A stretch of 15,079 nucleotides of DNA from CAZPUI01 sp964415525 (lineage in GTDB: Bacteria > Acidobacteriota > Holophagae > Holophagales > Holophagaceae), in contig CAYQAS010000104.1 of assembly GCA_964415525.1 (NCBI GenBank), positions 1 through 15,079 on the forward strand. The letters run 5' to 3'. Under the pieces are notes generated by a model that searched no databases, was not told the origin of the DNA, and worked only from the letters and a program-made list of their open reading frames with translations. Position numbers and translations under genes: made by a program. Position 1 is the first letter of the stretch. Each line of letters opens with the position of its first letter. This document shows positions 6,698 through 14,577 of the stretch, piece after piece.

Positions 6698-7800
6698 CAG
6701 AGGATCCTCAGCTCGGCGTTCAGGGCACCGGCATCCTTGATGGCCTGAAGGATCGCCACCATGTCCCGAGGCGTCACGCCCAGGGCGTTGAGCATCTCGG
6801 CCAGTCTGCCGACCGACACCCCAGCTTCGATGCTCACCTGCTTCGGCTTCTCCTCCGTCGCCGTCACCTCCTTCTTCTCGGCAGTGGCGGTCTTGCCGTT
6901 GGATAGCGGGGACGGCTGGCTGACGAGGGGCGTGGAGCTCACGGAGATGGACAGGCCGCCCTGGACGATGGACACGGCTCCGAGGCGCACGTCGGCGCCC
7001 ATGATCACGGTCCCGGTCTTTTCGTTGACCACGACGCGGTGCATGGGCTGCATCCGCACCGGGAGGTTCTCCAGGCGGGCGACGAGTTCCACGACCTTGC
7101 CCTGATAAGCCGGCGGCAGCGCCACGTCCACGGTGCGACCGTCGAGCGCATGGGCGACTTGCATGCCCATCTCCTCGTTGATGGCTGCCACCACTCGCAC
7201 CGCCGTGGTGAAGTCCTCCTCTTGAAGGGCATAGCGCAGACCGCTCCGGGTGTTGAACTCCGCTCCCGCAACCGAGCGTTCCACCAGCGCCCCGTCCGGA
7301 ATCCGGCCCGCGGTGGGATGGTTCTTGGTGGTGCTGGCGCCCGCGCCACCTGCGCTGAAACCGCCCACCAGCAGCGGGCCCTGAGACACCGCATATATCT
7401 GGCCGTCCGCCCCGGAGAGCGGCGTCATCAGGAGCGTGCCCCCCGCCAGGGACTTCGCGTCACCAGTGGAACTCACGGTGACGTCGATGCGCTGGCCGGG
7501 GCGGGCGAAGGCCGGCAATTCCGCCGTCACCATCACCGCCGCCACATTCTTCACTTTCACGGTCTTGGGATCCACCGCGATGCCTTGACGGCTCATGAGA
7601 TTCATCAGGGACTGGACGGTGAACTTGGTCTGATCCTTGTCGCCGCTGCCATCCAGGCCGACCACCACGCCATAGCCCAACAGTTGGTTGGCGCGCACGC
7701 CCTGGAGCCGCGCGACTTCCTTGAGGCGCTGGTCCGTGTGACGCTCGGGTTCTGCTCCAAAAAGAGTCAGGGCTGCGCAAAGGGGGATCAAGATGCGCAT
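6697..7800 (-). CDS. flgI: Flagellar P-ring protein FlgI
   Basis: FlgI forms the periplasmic P-ring around the distal rod in the peptidoglycan layer. The 367-residue length is normal. A short Sec signal peptide occupies about residues 1-16 (MRILIPLCAALTLFGA), giving a mature start at EPERH. The family N-terminus follows (RLKEVARLQGVRANQLLGYG, then VVVGLDGSGDKD) with IDVTVSSTGDAKSLAGGTLL near 105-125 and a C-terminal GVTPRDMVAILQAIKDAGAL at about 342-361. A Lys/Glu/Thr-rich stretch near 305-322 replaces a normally more hydrophobic loop. The ATG has GAGGAG about 5 bases upstream. It lies 9 bases after flgH, with which it builds the LP-ring of a diderm envelope. Confidence 0.96.
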   Translation of the reverse strand: MRILIPLCAALTLFGAEPERHTDQRLKEVARLQGVRANQLLGYGVVVGLDGSGDKDQTKFTVQSLMNLMSRQGIAVDPKTVKVKNVAAVMVTAELPAFARPGQRIDVTVSSTGDAKSLAGGTLLMTPLSGADGQIYAVSQGPLLVGGFSAGGAGASTTKNHPTAGRIPDGALVERSVAGAEFNTRSGLRYALQEEDFTTAVRVVAAINEEMGMQVAHALDGRTVDVALPPAYQGKVVELVARLENLPVRMQPMHRVVVNEKTGTVIMGADVRLGAVSIVQGGLSISVSSTPLVSQPSPLSNGKTATAEKKEVTATEEKPKQVSIEAGVSVGRLAEMLNALGVTPRDMVAILQAIKDAGALNAELRIL

Positions 7801-7809
7801 CGCGACTCC

Positions 7810-8484
7810 TCAGAACGGCCAGACATAGGCCAGCAGACGGCTGATGAAGCCCGGCTTGAGCGTCTCGTCCACGACCCCCACACCGCCGTAGCCGATGTGC
7901 AGTTCCGCGACCTGACTGCTCAGCACCGAATTGGAGGAATCCAGGCGATTGGGGTCCAGCAGACCCGCCACGTAGAGCCGCTGGCTCTCGTTGTTGATCT
8001 GGATGTCCCGGAAGCCTTCGAAGATCACGTTGCCGTTCCCCAGCACCTTCACGACCCGCGCCGTGATGGTGGTGTTCACCGTGGCGCTGCGCCCCGTCGT
8101 GCCCGTGCCCTTGTAGGCGTTCTTGGTGGCGGTGGTCTTGGCGGCGGTGCTCCCGGCCCCGAGGGCCTCGCTCCCGAACCGGCCAAACAAGGCGGGAGCC
8201 GCCAGGTTATTGGAGCCATCGCGGCTGGTGGTGACGTCCGCCTTCGACAGGGCACTGGTGCTTTCGGTAATGCGCACCGTCACCAGATCGTTGATGTAGC
8301 GGGCGCGCATGTCCGCCACCACGGAGCGATCCCGCCAGAGCGAGCCTTCGGAGGGCGCCTCCACCGGTGGAGGGTCCGACGGGTAGGGGATCTGCGGCTT
8401 CCGTGTAAGGGCAGGATCGTGCCGCTTTGGCAGGCTGCAGCCGACCACGAGGAGAGACAGAAGGATGGGCAAGGATTTCCGCAT
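7810..8484 (-). CDS. flgH: Flagellar L-ring lipoprotein FlgH
   Basis: FlgH builds the outer-membrane L-ring around the rod. The 224 residues fit the family. The signal peptide ends in a lipobox LVVGC with Cys16 as the lipidated residue. The FlgH core begins with EGSLWRDRSVVADMRARYIN (about 46-65), then DLVTVRITESTSALSKAD, a Gly/Thr/Ala-rich middle, and GNGNVIFEGFRDIQINNESQ (about 147-166) followed by LYVAGLLDP. It has a weak ribosome-binding site, AGGGGT at 8491-8496. A sigma-54-type promoter lies 25 bases upstream and a 14-bp dyad covers both promoter and ribosome-binding site. It is the first gene of the flgH-I-J-M run. The presence of FlgH and FlgI shows an outer membrane. Confidence 0.96.
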   Translation of the reverse strand: MRKSLPILLSLLVVGCSLPKRHDPALTRKPQIPYPSDPPPVEAPSEGSLWRDRSVVADMRARYINDLVTVRITESTSALSKADVTTSRDGSNNLAAPALFGRFGSEALGAGSTAAKTTATKNAYKGTGTTGRSATVNTTITARVVKVLGNGNVIFEGFRDIQINNESQRLYVAGLLDPNRLDSSNSVLSSQVAELHIGYGGVGVVDETLKPGFISRLLAYVWPF

Positions 8485-8487
8485 GAG

Positions 8488-8519
8488 ACGACCCCTGACG
8501 CAGAGCGTGCAGGGGTCGT
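8488..8519 (-). repeat. 14-bp inverted repeat over the flgH promoter and ribosome-binding site
   Basis: ACGACCCCTG (8488-8497) is a perfect reverse complement of CAGGGGTCGT (8510-8519). Inside it ACGC (8498-8501) pairs with GCGT (8505-8508) around AGA, with one unpaired G at 8509. The result is a 14-bp stem with one bulge and a 3-base loop, ending 3 bases before the flgH ATG. In a message starting upstream it would bury the AGGGGT site. No T-tract follows on either strand, so it is not a classical intrinsic terminator. It could also be a repressor site. Confidence 0.8.
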
Positions 8520-8523
8520 GCCA
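8508..8523 (-). promoter_or_regulatory. Sigma-54 (-24/-12) promoter for flgH
   Basis: Read on the - strand the sequence is TGGCACGACCCCTGCA. It carries a perfect TGGCACG -24 element, with GG at 8522-8521, and CTGCA in place of TTGCA, with GC at 8510-8509. The 10 bases between GG and GC are the obligatory spacing. The start of transcription would be near 8497, leaving a leader of about 13 bases with AGGGGT. Its distance to the start codon equals that of the flgN-like promoter. It probably drives flgH, flgI, flgJ and, by read-through, flgM. Confidence 0.8.
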
Positions 8524-8630
8524 TTCAGGAGTGATTCGGATGTGGTGTTCGGGCCTCGCCCGGATACCGCGGGGGGAGCACGAAGGGCGGCAGAGGGCGC
8601 GAAGCGACTGAACAGCCCCCCTCGTTCCTA
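8524..8630. other. Gap upstream of the flgH promoter
   Basis: No coding frame is evident. A 5-bp hairpin CGGGC/GCCCG with a 3-base loop lies at about 8550-8562, without a T-tract. A G6 run is at 8571-8576. The gap would contain the 3' end of the propeller-gene message and any binding site for the sigma-54 activator. Confidence 0.4.
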
Positions 8631-10757
8631 TCAGCGTTTCTTGCGCGTGCCATCTTCCATCAGGACCACGGCGGACTGCTCATTGCCTGCGGCATCCACC
8701 ACCCGGACGGTGATCCGGTCACCCTTCACACGGTCCTTGGGGAGCAGCACTTCGAAGCGCTCCTCCTTGGCGTCAAAGATGCGGTCCTCCGGGCCGACGG
8801 GCACCCAGGCATCCCCATCCGCACTGACGAAGGCTTCCTTGAGGGTGGAGAGTTCGTCGCGTCCGACAAAGCGGACCCGAACCGCCTCGCCCTCATGCAC
8901 AGCCGTGAACTCACTGATTATCGGCGGAGTGTGGTCGATCCAGAACGGCTGGGTGCGCCAGGTGCTGGTCAGCACCTCGTTCAGAGGCTGGCTCGGAGCA
9001 TCACTCGCCGTGACTTCGAGGCGGTACTTGCCATCCGGCACCGGCAGGGTGTCGAAGGTGAAGAATTTCTCCTTCCACGTCTTTTCCAGCTCGATGGGCT
9101 GGCCCCGCTCGGGCAGGAGGCGCAGGCGGAAGCTCAGCGTGTCGCCGTTTGGATCGCTCGCCTTGAACACGAAGGCCTGGGAGGCCCGACGGTAACTGCG
9201 CTTCTCCGCGCCCGCATAACCCAGCGCGGGAATGAGCTTCTGGGTCTCCAGGGGAACCCGCTCAATGCCGATGTCATCCGGAGGCGCCTGCCGTGTGATG
9301 ACGACGCCGGGAGGCATCACCTCCACGCCCTCCCACATGGGGGACAGGTTGCGGTTGGCCCAATGCACCCGGAGACCTGCCACTTCAGGCGTGGCGCCGC
9401 CACGGGCACTGGTGAGCTTGAGGCGGAACTGGGCGAAACGCGTGATGGGCAGGTTCGGCCGTTCGCCGCTGCGCAGCGGCGGCGTCCAGACCGTCCACGT
9501 GCCATCCGGTTGTTCGGTGTTCCCCGCCCGGAACTGGAGCTCCACCCCCGTGCCTGAAGGGATTTCAGCATCCAGGTACGCCCTGCCCCACTGGGCGACG
9601 GGCAGTCCGCGCAGAGGCTTGCTGTCGAGGGTGCCTTCCGTGGCCTGGGCCTCGGACATCACGTGGAGTTCCGCGGGGTTGGAGCCCACCACCAGCAGAT
9701 CGCTCCCGGTGCCGAGGAAGGCCGTAGCCTGGCCCACTCCCAGGTCCTGCATGGCGGTGAAAGGATCTTCCTTACGGTCCCGGGCGGAGAGCGGCACGCT
9801 GAAGATGCGGCTGCGGTTGCCCGTCCCGATGAGGAGGCTGCCATTCCATGCCGTCAGCCCGAAGACCTGGGCCTGCGCGCTCTGCCAGAGGGTTTCCGGC
9901 ACCCGATCCTTGTCGAGACGGATCACGGCGCAGCGGCTCGTGCCGGAGGCTTCGGCGCCGTAGGCCTCGCGCCGTTCGAGGTTTCCCGTGGCGATGCGAT
10001 TGGTGAGGCCATTGTTCGCGCCGAGATAAAGCGCGCCTTCGTGGAGCACCATGCTGCGGACTTCCTCGAAGCCCGTACTCATCAGGGTCTCCAGGCGATC
10101 GCCTGCGGCGGCCCCGGTGTAACGAACGACCAAGCCCTTACCGTAGGTGCCGAGATAGAAGGCGCTCGGACCATCCGGAAGAAGGGCCGTGAAGCTGGTC
10201 TCCTCGGGCAGTTCCGCCAGCTTGCGGCTGCTGCCCTCTCGGGCCAACACCAGGACGGCACCCTTTTCACCGGCACCCGCCAGGACGACTTCGGCCCCCT
10301 GGACGTGCATGGCCCAGACCAGGCGCGCATCGATATCCGCGAAGGGCCTCACGTCCCCCGCGGGAGAGATGCGGAAGACCTTGCCCTCGCCGCTGGGGCA
10401 CACCAGGACGTCCTGGCCCATGCGCGCCATGGCGAAGACCACTCCCCCCTTGACGGTGGTGAAGGGTTTCACCTGACCGCCTGTGTAGCGGAAGAGCTTG
10501 CCTTCCGTCCCGGCACTCAGGATCGCCCCGCCGGAACCGTCAGGAATCGCACACCAGATCACGCCTTCCGGCAGTCCCGCCACCTTCCGGAGATGGGGCG
10601 AAAGCCGGAGATGGCCGTCCGCAGCGATGCGCACCCCCTTTGCCTCGGCGCCGAGCCAGTCATTGAAGGTGGCGAACTGGCCGACCGGCTGATCGGCCCG
10701 GACGAGGGCACCCACGCATAGCAGGGCCGCCAGAGAGCTGAAACACATCCGCTTCAT
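8631..10757 (-). CDS. Secreted beta-propeller protein with C-terminal Ig-like domains, function unknown
   Basis: The 708-residue product begins with a clear Sec signal peptide (MKRMCFSSLAALLCVGALVRA, cleaved before DQPVG), so it is exported. Residues about 50-390 contain repeated blade-like units: ILSAGTEGKLFRYTGG, VLVCPSGEGKVFRIS, FYLGTYGKGLVVRYTG and LLIGTGNRSRIFSVPL, typical of a beta-propeller. After about 420 the sequence becomes Ig/fibronectin-like (SDPNGDTLSFRLRLLP; PDGKYRLEVTASDAPSQP; DHTPPIISEF; VRVVDAAGNEQS). No catalytic motif is seen, so a sensor or binding role is more likely than an enzyme. I start at ATG 10755-10757 because GGAG lies 6 bases upstream and it gives a standard signal peptide; an ATG seven codons earlier is possible but has a poorer site. 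It follows the S55-like gene by 36 bases and is probably co-transcribed with it. Confidence 0.82.
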   Translation of the reverse strand: MKRMCFSSLAALLCVGALVRADQPVGQFATFNDWLGAEAKGVRIAADGHLRLSPHLRKVAGLPEGVIWCAIPDGSGGAILSAGTEGKLFRYTGGQVKPFTTVKGGVVFAMARMGQDVLVCPSGEGKVFRISPAGDVRPFADIDARLVWAMHVQGAEVVLAGAGEKGAVLVLAREGSSRKLAELPEETSFTALLPDGPSAFYLGTYGKGLVVRYTGAAAGDRLETLMSTGFEEVRSMVLHEGALYLGANNGLTNRIATGNLERREAYGAEASGTSRCAVIRLDKDRVPETLWQSAQAQVFGLTAWNGSLLIGTGNRSRIFSVPLSARDRKEDPFTAMQDLGVGQATAFLGTGSDLLVVGSNPAELHVMSEAQATEGTLDSKPLRGLPVAQWGRAYLDAEIPSGTGVELQFRAGNTEQPDGTWTVWTPPLRSGERPNLPITRFAQFRLKLTSARGGATPEVAGLRVHWANRNLSPMWEGVEVMPPGVVITRQAPPDDIGIERVPLETQKLIPALGYAGAEKRSYRRASQAFVFKASDPNGDTLSFRLRLLPERGQPIELEKTWKEKFFTFDTLPVPDGKYRLEVTASDAPSQPLNEVLTSTWRTQPFWIDHTPPIISEFTAVHEGEAVRVRFVGRDELSTLKEAFVSADGDAWVPVGPEDRIFDAKEERFEVLLPKDRVKGDRITVRVVDAAGNEQSAVVLMEDGTRKKR

Positions 10758-10793
10758 CAGGAACTCCAAGGATTCCATTCCAGGTGGGGCGCG

Positions 10794-12557
10794 TTATTCG
10801 ACTTCCACGTCCAGGGTGTAGAGGCCCCGGACTTCCCGTTCGAGGGGCAGGACGGCCCGCCCGATCACCCGCCGGAGGAGGCGGTTGTTGCGGGAATCGC
10901 CATCCGCGATCAGCAGACTCGAAATGGTCGGCGGCACGCCCTCGATGCGGGCACCGCGCAGACCGGCCCCAGGCTGGGCCTGGACGAGCAGCGCGTAGGC
11001 GTGGTTGTTGCGTAGGGCCGCATTCAGCAGCCGGGTGATGTCCGTGAGGCTGTTCACATCCACGGCGCGTTCATCCGGGTCTGCTCCGGCCAGGGAGACG
11101 CCATCCCCCACCAGCAGCGTCGCGGGGCCTGGTCTTGCACTGCTCGGCACCTGGACGTTGAGGGAAACCACCTCGCGCCCGCCCTGGATGTCCTGGAGGG
11201 TAACCACAACAGGCAGCACCTCCCCCCGTTTCACCCGAGGCTTCAGGGTCCGGAGCCCCGCGATCATCGTCAGGTCCAGCCGTTCCTCTGCCTTGATGGT
11301 GAGCGAGATGCCCTCGATCGTGGGCCGTTCGAAGGGGTTCAGCATCAGGGCCTGGAGATGCGCACCGACATAGTTCGCGAGCCGGCCCGCATGGGCGTCC
11401 GCCGACATGAACTCCAGCAGGATGGGCGTCTGATTGGCGATCTTGATGTTGCCCTGGAGTGCCAGGCTCTGGAGCCCCTGTCCACGGATGTGGCTGGACA
11501 GCGACTGGGCCACCACCGAGGCGGTCAGGGCAGGCGTCATCAGGGGGCTGTCGACGATTTCGTAACGGAAGTTCAGGGTCTTCTTGCCCGCCAGGTTGAT
11601 GCCCACGCGAAGCGGCACCATCCGCGGCTCGGCGCCCAAGATCCCACCGACTCCCGAATAGCGATCGAGGCGCACGGCCCCGATGGGAGCCACGGGCACA
11701 GACATCTTGGCGCTGCTGACATAGCTCCCGACACTGGCCACCACATTCGCAGACCAGAGCGGCATGTCCACCGGCCCCAGATTGAACAACTGGTGACCAA
11801 AGAGCATGACCCGCTTGCCAGACACGTGGGTGATGGTGCCCGTAGCGGACATGTCCAGATCCCCCTGCACCAGCGAGATCGCCACCATGCCGCCGGGCTC
11901 GATCGGGGAAGCCTCCATGCCTTGGGAGCTCGAGGCGCCACTCGCGCTCATGGCGGAGCCCATGAAGGTGAAGGGCGTGCCACTGAAGAAGCTGGCGGCT
12001 TCCGGGGCAAGAGGTGCACCGAAGACCGGCAAGGGCAGCGTTCCGGGACCAAACCCTTCCAGGGATCCAAGCAGGTCAGACAGCGGCAACATCTGCCCTG
12101 TAAAGGCGGCCTTGAGCACCTTGGGCGGCTCGAGCTTCGGCAGCAGCAGCGGCGTTCTCAGGGCCGGCGCGTCCGGGATGTCCCGCAGCTGCTCGAACAT
12201 CATCTGGATCGGCGTGATCCCCGCCAGCGCGTCCTTCTGGCCGTCCTGGGCCAGGGCCAGGGCCCCGATGAGCTTGCCATCGATGTAGCAGGGAGAACCG
12301 CTCATCCCATGCAGAATCGCGGTCTTTTCCAGGGGGCCACCCTCCGCGCGCACCCAGATGATGCCGTGCCCCGGAGCGGAGGACTGCCGCTGGATCCCCA
12401 GCACCTCAAAAGTGAAGCGCTCGATCTTGGAGCCTTGGAAGACGGTCTTGCCATAGCCCTTCATCCCGACCCGGATCTCATGGAGACCCAACGTCGGGGG
12501 ATCGTTCGCCTGGAGCGTTGCCAGGAGGGCCAGGGGAAGGAGGGGGATGCGTCGCAT
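10794..12557 (-). CDS. SpoIVB/S55-like secreted protein
   Basis: The protein has a signal peptide MRRIPLLPLALLATLQA and no other membrane segment, so it acts outside the cytoplasm. It resembles the SpoIVB (MEROPS S55) serine peptidase family. Counting from this start, GMSGSPCYIDGKLIGAL (84-100) holds the GxSGSP nucleophile-like motif (Ser86 by analogy with GDSGGP), and MLFGHQLFNLGPVDMPLW (about 253-270) holds the GH motif. The Ser motif precedes the GH motif, the reverse of B. subtilis SpoIVB, but like long S55-domain proteins of acidobacteria. Peptidase activity is therefore uncertain. The start is uncertain: ATG 12557 has no clear ribosome-binding site. GTG 12572, five codons upstream, has only a weak AGG. 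Its stop is 36 bases before the propeller gene, suggesting one transcript. Confidence 0.82.
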   Translation of the reverse strand: MRRIPLLPLALLATLQANDPPTLGLHEIRVGMKGYGKTVFQGSKIERFTFEVLGIQRQSSAPGHGIIWVRAEGGPLEKTAILHGMSGSPCYIDGKLIGALALAQDGQKDALAGITPIQMMFEQLRDIPDAPALRTPLLLPKLEPPKVLKAAFTGQMLPLSDLLGSLEGFGPGTLPLPVFGAPLAPEAASFFSGTPFTFMGSAMSASGASSSQGMEASPIEPGGMVAISLVQGDLDMSATGTITHVSGKRVMLFGHQLFNLGPVDMPLWSANVVASVGSYVSSAKMSVPVAPIGAVRLDRYSGVGGILGAEPRMVPLRVGINLAGKKTLNFRYEIVDSPLMTPALTASVVAQSLSSHIRGQGLQSLALQGNIKIANQTPILLEFMSADAHAGRLANYVGAHLQALMLNPFERPTIEGISLTIKAEERLDLTMIAGLRTLKPRVKRGEVLPVVVTLQDIQGGREVVSLNVQVPSSARPGPATLLVGDGVSLAGADPDERAVDVNSLTDITRLLNAALRNNHAYALLVQAQPGAGLRGARIEGVPPTISSLLIADGDSRNNRLLRRVIGRAVLPLEREVRGLYTLDVEVE

Positions 12558-12572
12558 GCGGGAACCGGTCAC

Positions 12573-12680
12573 AGATTGAGCCTACCTTGAAACCCGGCAG
12601 GGACGGCCCCCCGGCATGGGATGGATGCCGACCCGTCTCCAGAGGTTCCGCCAGGAGGCTCCACTCGCTAGGCTGGAACC
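12573..12680. other. Divergent intergenic region between the S55-like gene and ymdB
   Basis: This short gap separates two divergent transcripts and must hold both promoters. CGGCAT (12613-12618) and ATGCCG (12626-12631) form a 6-bp inverted repeat with a 7-base centre, near the middle of the gap, a place that would suit a shared operator. TTGAAA at 12587-12592 could be a + strand -35 box, but no -10 box is found 16-18 bases on. No sigma-54 match was found on either strand. Confidence 0.35.
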
Positions 12681-13451
12681 ATGCGGATTCTGATGCTGGG
12701 CGACGTGGTGGGCGAGCCGGGCCGTCGGCTCGTGGAGCAGTTCATTCCTGAACTGCGCCGTGAGTTTGACCCCGATCTGGTGATTGTGAACGGCGAGAAC
12801 TCGGCCCACGGCCACGGCATCACCGAACGGATCGCCCGGCAGTGGCTGGACGAGCTGGGGGTGGATGTCATCACCACTGGCAACCACGCCTTCGATGTGA
12901 AGGACATCGTCTCCTGCTACCAGCGCGAGCCCCGCCTATTACGGCCTGCGAACCATCCGCCGGGCACCGCGGGTCAGGGCCACATCAAGCTCCATACCCG
13001 TACGGGCGAGGAAGTCCTGGTGATGTGTCTGCTGGGTCGAGTGCACATGGCCCCCTGTGATGATCCGTTCCGGACGGCGGACAATCTCCTGATGAAGGAG
13101 CGCTCCGATGTCGTGCTCGTGGACATGCACGCCGAGGCCACGAGCGAGTGTCAGGCAATGGGACACCACCTCGACGGCCGCGTGGCGGCGGTGCTCGGCA
13201 CCCACACCCATGTAGCCACCCTCGACGCCAAGGTGCTGCCCGGCGGCACGGCCTACGTCACGGACATCGGCATGGTGGGCCCCCACAGCGGGGTCATCGG
13301 CATGGACAAGACCTCCAGCCTCAGCCGCTTCCTGAAGGCCAAGGCCGATAAATACGCCGTCGCCGAGGGCGACCTCCAGCTCCATGGCGTCCTCGTGACC
13401 ACCAAGGGACGCACGGCCCAGAGCATCGAACGCATCCACCGGAAGATGTGA
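12681..13451 (+). CDS. ymdB: YmdB-family metallophosphoesterase (2',3'-cyclic nucleotide phosphodiesterase)
   Basis: YmdB enzymes use two metal ions to hydrolyse 2',3'-cyclic nucleotides and, in Bacillus subtilis, affect the choice between motility and biofilm. The 256 residues fit the family. The metal ligands are all present: Asp8 (MLGDVVGEPGR), Glu39-Asn40 (VNGENSAHG), Asn68-His69 (TTGNHAFD), His150 (VDMHAEATSE), His175 and His177 (LGTHTHV). The numbering nearly coincides with the B. subtilis protein. The end has TDIGMVGPHSGVIGMD, also conserved. No signal peptide, so cytoplasmic. The ATG has only a weak site (TGGA). It is the first gene of a tight operon, with the CoA-transferase 7 bases downstream. 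A link to the nearby flagellar genes would be speculative, since it is transcribed away from them. An exact GCCGATAA inside the gene is coding. Confidence 0.93.
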   Translation: MRILMLGDVVGEPGRRLVEQFIPELRREFDPDLVIVNGENSAHGHGITERIARQWLDELGVDVITTGNHAFDVKDIVSCYQREPRLLRPANHPPGTAGQGHIKLHTRTGEEVLVMCLLGRVHMAPCDDPFRTADNLLMKERSDVVLVDMHAEATSECQAMGHHLDGRVAAVLGTHTHVATLDAKVLPGGTAYVTDIGMVGPHSGVIGMDKTSSLSRFLKAKADKYAVAEGDLQLHGVLVTTKGRTAQSIERIHRKM

Positions 13452-13458
13452 GGTACCC

Positions 13459-14577
13459 GTGCTCCGACCGCTGGCCGGCATCCGCATCCTCGACCTTTCC
13501 CGCATCCTGGCGGGCCCCTTTGCCACCCAGCTCCTGGCGGATCTCGGGGCTGAGATCTGGAAGGTAGAACCCCCTGGTGGCGATCCCACCCGGGCCTGGG
13601 GCCCTCCCTTTTCGGAAGGTGAATCCGGCCAGAGCGCCTATTTCCGCTGCGCCAACAGAGCCAAACGCAGCCGCCAATTGGACCTCCACAACCCCGAACA
13701 TCGCGATCACCTGGAGCGATTGATGGCTCAGGCGGATGTCCTGGTTGAGAACTTCCTGCCCGAGACTACCGAGCGGCTCGACCTCACCTGGGAATCCATC
13801 CACGCCCGGCACTCTAAACTCATCGTGGCCTCGGTGCGCGGGTTCGCATCGGATGTCCCTGCGTCCCGGCGCGCGGGTTACGACTTCATCATCCAGGCGG
13901 AATCCGGCTGGATGGCGCTCACCGGTGAACCCGACGGCACTCCCATGAAGACCGGCGTCGCGCTGGTGGATGTGATCTCTGCGCTCTACCTGGCCAATGG
14001 CATCCAGGCCGCCCTGCGCCACCGGGACCACGGCGGGGACGCCATCCACGTGGAGGTTCCATTGATGGAAGCGGCCCTGGCCGCCCTCGTGAACATCTCC
14101 GCAGAAACCTTGATGACGGGCACCACCCCCGCGCGATTCGGCAACGCCCACCCCAGCATCGTGCCCTACCAGACCTTCCATACCCGACAGGACGATGTCG
14201 CCATCGGCGTCGGCAGCGACCGCCAGTTTGAGATGCTCGCGCTGTGGCTGGATCTAGACCTCGCCGCCCATTCCGAATGGCGGCTGAACGCAGGCCGCGT
14301 GAGGGACCGCGAGCGATTGGTGCCCATTTTGGCCGAGCGACTGAAGGAGCGCGATGCGGCGACCATCCTGTCCTTCTGTGCCACCCACGCGATCCCCGCC
14401 AGCCCTGTGAGATCGCTGGATGACGTCCTGTTCCGCCAGGCGGGGCACCTCCACCACCTCATCCAGCCCCTGCTAGACGCCGGAACTGGCGCCATGATCC
14501 CGGTCCTGGCCTCTCCATTGCTTCTGAATGACCAGCGGGTCTGCTCTCCTCTGCCGCCGCCACGGATGCGGTCATGA
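13459..14577 (+). CDS. Class III CoA-transferase, CaiB/BaiF family
   Basis: These enzymes move CoA between carboxylic acids through a covalent aspartyl intermediate. The 372 residues are close to the family size. The N-terminal LAGIRILDLSRILAGPFATQ (5-24), LLADLGAEIWKVEPPGGDP (25-43) and VENFLPETTERL (96-107) are typical. The catalytic aspartate is Asp171 in TGVALVDVISALY, matching Asp169 of formyl-CoA transferase, after GYDFIIQAESGWMALTGEPD (140-159). The substrate cannot be told from the sequence: formyl-CoA/oxalate, carnitine, bile-acid and benzylsuccinate types share this fold. The start is GTG, with GAGGT 5 bases upstream partly inside the ymdB stop. Its end overlaps the next gene (ATGA). 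The C-terminal few residues (PLPPPRMRS) are not typical. Confidence 0.92.
   Translation: MLRPLAGIRILDLSRILAGPFATQLLADLGAEIWKVEPPGGDPTRAWGPPFSEGESGQSAYFRCANRAKRSRQLDLHNPEHRDHLERLMAQADVLVENFLPETTERLDLTWESIHARHSKLIVASVRGFASDVPASRRAGYDFIIQAESGWMALTGEPDGTPMKTGVALVDVISALYLANGIQAALRHRDHGGDAIHVEVPLMEAALAALVNISAETLMTGTTPARFGNAHPSIVPYQTFHTRQDDVAIGVGSDRQFEMLALWLDLDLAAHSEWRLNAGRVRDRERLVPILAERLKERDAATILSFCATHAIPASPVRSLDDVLFRQAGHLHHLIQPLLDAGTGAMIPVLASPLLLNDQRVCSPLPPPRMRS

Noticed and set aside
7039..9195. 718-codon open frame on the + strand
   Set aside because: It lies opposite flgI, flgH and part of the propeller gene and crosses their gaps. It is His/Arg/Gly-rich without any motif: a mirror frame of GC-rich codons.
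9663..10721. 352-codon open frame on the + strand
   Set aside because: Antisense mirror of the propeller gene, which has a signal peptide and repeat structure.
11358..12590. 410-codon open frame on the + strand
   Set aside because: Antisense to the S55-like gene, very rich in His, Arg and Gln, no domain pattern or ribosome-binding site.
12607..12640. Sigma-54 promoter in the S55/ymdB gap
   Set aside because: The candidate GG and GC pairs are 12 bases apart or lack the TGGCA context, so the obligatory 10-base spacing is not met.
13343..13350. Exact sigma-28 -10 sequence GCCGATAA
   Set aside because: It lies inside ymdB as Ala-Asp-Lys codons, has no TAAA at the right distance and no flagellar gene follows.
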